Assembly (NCBI GenBank): GCA_963575745.1
Contig: CAUYUJ010004780.1
Span: forward strand, 360,812 to 424,811
Source: Prorocentrum cordatum
Taxonomy: Eukaryota; Sar; Dinophyceae; Prorocentrales; Prorocentraceae
Direction of reading: 5' to 3'
DNA: 64,000 bases
Part shown: piece after piece, positions 62,946 through 64,000 of the stretch
Layout of the letters: each line of letters begins with the position of its first letter
Numbering within the stretch: the first letter of the stretch is position 1
Notes under the pieces: model-generated
Told to the model about the DNA's origin: nothing
The model's input: the letters and a program-made list of their open reading frames with translations, nothing else
The model's database searches: none
Position numbers and translations under genes: made by a program

Positions 62946-64000
62946 CATGAGAAAGCGCTACTACACAACGGCATCTTGATGGGCCGTTGCTCTCTCAAAA
63001 GACCTTTTCGCGACGTCCCTGGGAATGCCCTCGGCTCCCCGACCCGCTTCCTTGCCTCTCGAGGTAATCGAGGATAGGGCCCCCGTCCACCCTCTCCCCC
63101 CCTGCCTTGACTCCATCCTCTCCCTCCCCGCCTTGACTCTCCATCCCTCCCTACATCACTCCCCCCTTCCCTCCCCTTCCCTTCCTGCCTCCCCCCTTCC
63201 CTCCCTCCGCCCCTCCCCTCCCCCCTCCCCCTCGTCGTCGTCGTCGTCGCGGCGGCGGTTGGCCGGCGCCCGCTCCTCTTGCCCCCTGGGCCCGCTGCTC
63301 GGGGGACGGCGGGCTCCCCGAAGCGCCGGTGGGAAGCCCTTCGGCGTGGCCCCGTCGGAGGCCTCCAGCGCTCCTCCTAGGGCCGTCCCTGGAGTCCTTG
63401 GCAGTCATGCGAGGTCTTCGGCGTATGTCCGAAGCCTCTGCAGGTTGTCGGCCGCCCCTGGAGGCTCTCGGAAGCCCCGAGCCTTTCCAGGGTCCTCGGG
63501 GCCCTTGGAAGCCGCCAGGGCTCGCGGTCCTGGTGATCGTCTTGGGGGCCGGTGGGTTTCGGGGGGCTTCGGCTGCCTCTGGCGGCTTTCGGTGGTCTCC
63601 GGGAATCCCCCTTGCGATCCTCGGAGGTCCATGGCAGCCCTCGGAGACCCTTTGTGGTCCCTGGTGTCTGCTTGGGCTCTTCGGGGGTCGTCGGGGATGT
63701 CTGGAAGCCTTTGGATGCCTCGGGGGGCTCGTCCTCCGGGGGGCTTGCAAAGTGCAAACGCACAAACATATGCACATGTGCATGTGCAAATACAGATGCA
63801 CATGCCGAAATAATGATGATCCGGATTTGTGGTACGTTGTGCGTTGCAGGAACGATGCGTTGCTGTCGTCATTTTGCAACTGGTTTATGCTTGCAGGCGC
63901 AGTGGACTTGGGGATACCGCCAAGGGGTCCGATCAGGCTTCTGGCGGCGGTTCGCTTGTGTAAATGTACGAAACCTCTGCGTCGTTATATCTGTTACACT
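62946..64000. other. No gene recognised; (CCCTCC)n and CTTCGGGG-type repeats
   Basis: 63090-63245 is a CCCTCC-rich pyrimidine tract ending in (GTC)n. 63320-63740 is a loose repeat of CTTCGGGG, CCTCGGAGG and GGAAGCC phrases. 63755-63805 is a CACATGTGCATGTGC-type alternating tract. No supported coding region. Confidence 0.45.

Overview
The window reads as nuclear DNA of a dinoflagellate alga. It is GC-rich, crowded with microsatellites and fold-back repeats, almost without intact genes, and dominated by decayed retroelements whose domains (Copia-type gag/integrase/reverse transcriptase, LINE endonuclease/RT/RNase H) resemble the families that fill dinoflagellate genomes. The strongest clue is three degenerate copies of the dinoflagellate spliced leader embedded in the DNA (19310-19331, 42985-43009, 54480-54498, all minus strand), as expected when trans-spliced mRNAs are copied back into the genome. 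No search could be run; all family names come from motifs read by eye.

Layout. 0.3-6.7 kb: minus-strand remnant of a Copia-like polyprotein (gag, zinc knuckle, an HGT-motif domain, a RING-like finger). 7.7-8.6 kb: a large CA/TG fold-back, a 63-bp minisatellite and a 118-bp MITE-like element. 8.9-10.1 kb: probable exons of a host gene with an SH3-like domain, its introns occupied by GC-rich fold-back repeats. 10.3-14.9 kb: non-coding repeat field, including an inverted repeat with arms of about 0.4-0.5 kb around a 97-bp tandem repeat. 14.9-15.9 kb: fragment of a putative transposase family. 15.9-19.3 kb: minus-strand LINE remnant that begins exactly at a spliced-leader relic. 19.3-25.1 kb: repeats plus exon-like pieces (22.3-24.1 kb) of another possible host gene. 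25.1-28.9 kb: very long CCT, CAT and GGA tracts and three small fold-back elements. 27.3-30.5 and 33.6-37.9 kb: plus-strand LINE pieces sharing a duplicated segment, separated by about 1.4 kb of GTA repeats.

38.25-55.9 kb is a minus-strand Copia-like retrotransposon (gag-protease, an inserted or linker ORF, a methyltransferase-like domain fused to integrase, RT, RNase H). It is split in frame by a 9.37-kb insertion (40843-50212) bounded by 44-bp terminal inverted repeats that match at 42 positions. The insertion carries a one-direction cluster of intron-containing genes, including one (gene E, 41.07-42.99 kb) with features of a DDE-type transposase and preceded by a spliced-leader relic. It also holds more than twenty short CCCCTC..AGGGG hairpins and a palindromic array. 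I consider it the most interesting object in the window: a probable undescribed dinoflagellate DNA transposon.

55.9-64 kb: an 8-bp CCGGTCAG array, a GAT tract, a 5'-truncated LINE (56.9-58.24 kb) abutting a second methyltransferase-like/integrase retroelement (58.25-60.68 kb), then about 3.3 kb of repeats with no recognised gene. Most TE genes carry stops or frameshifts and are pseudogenes.
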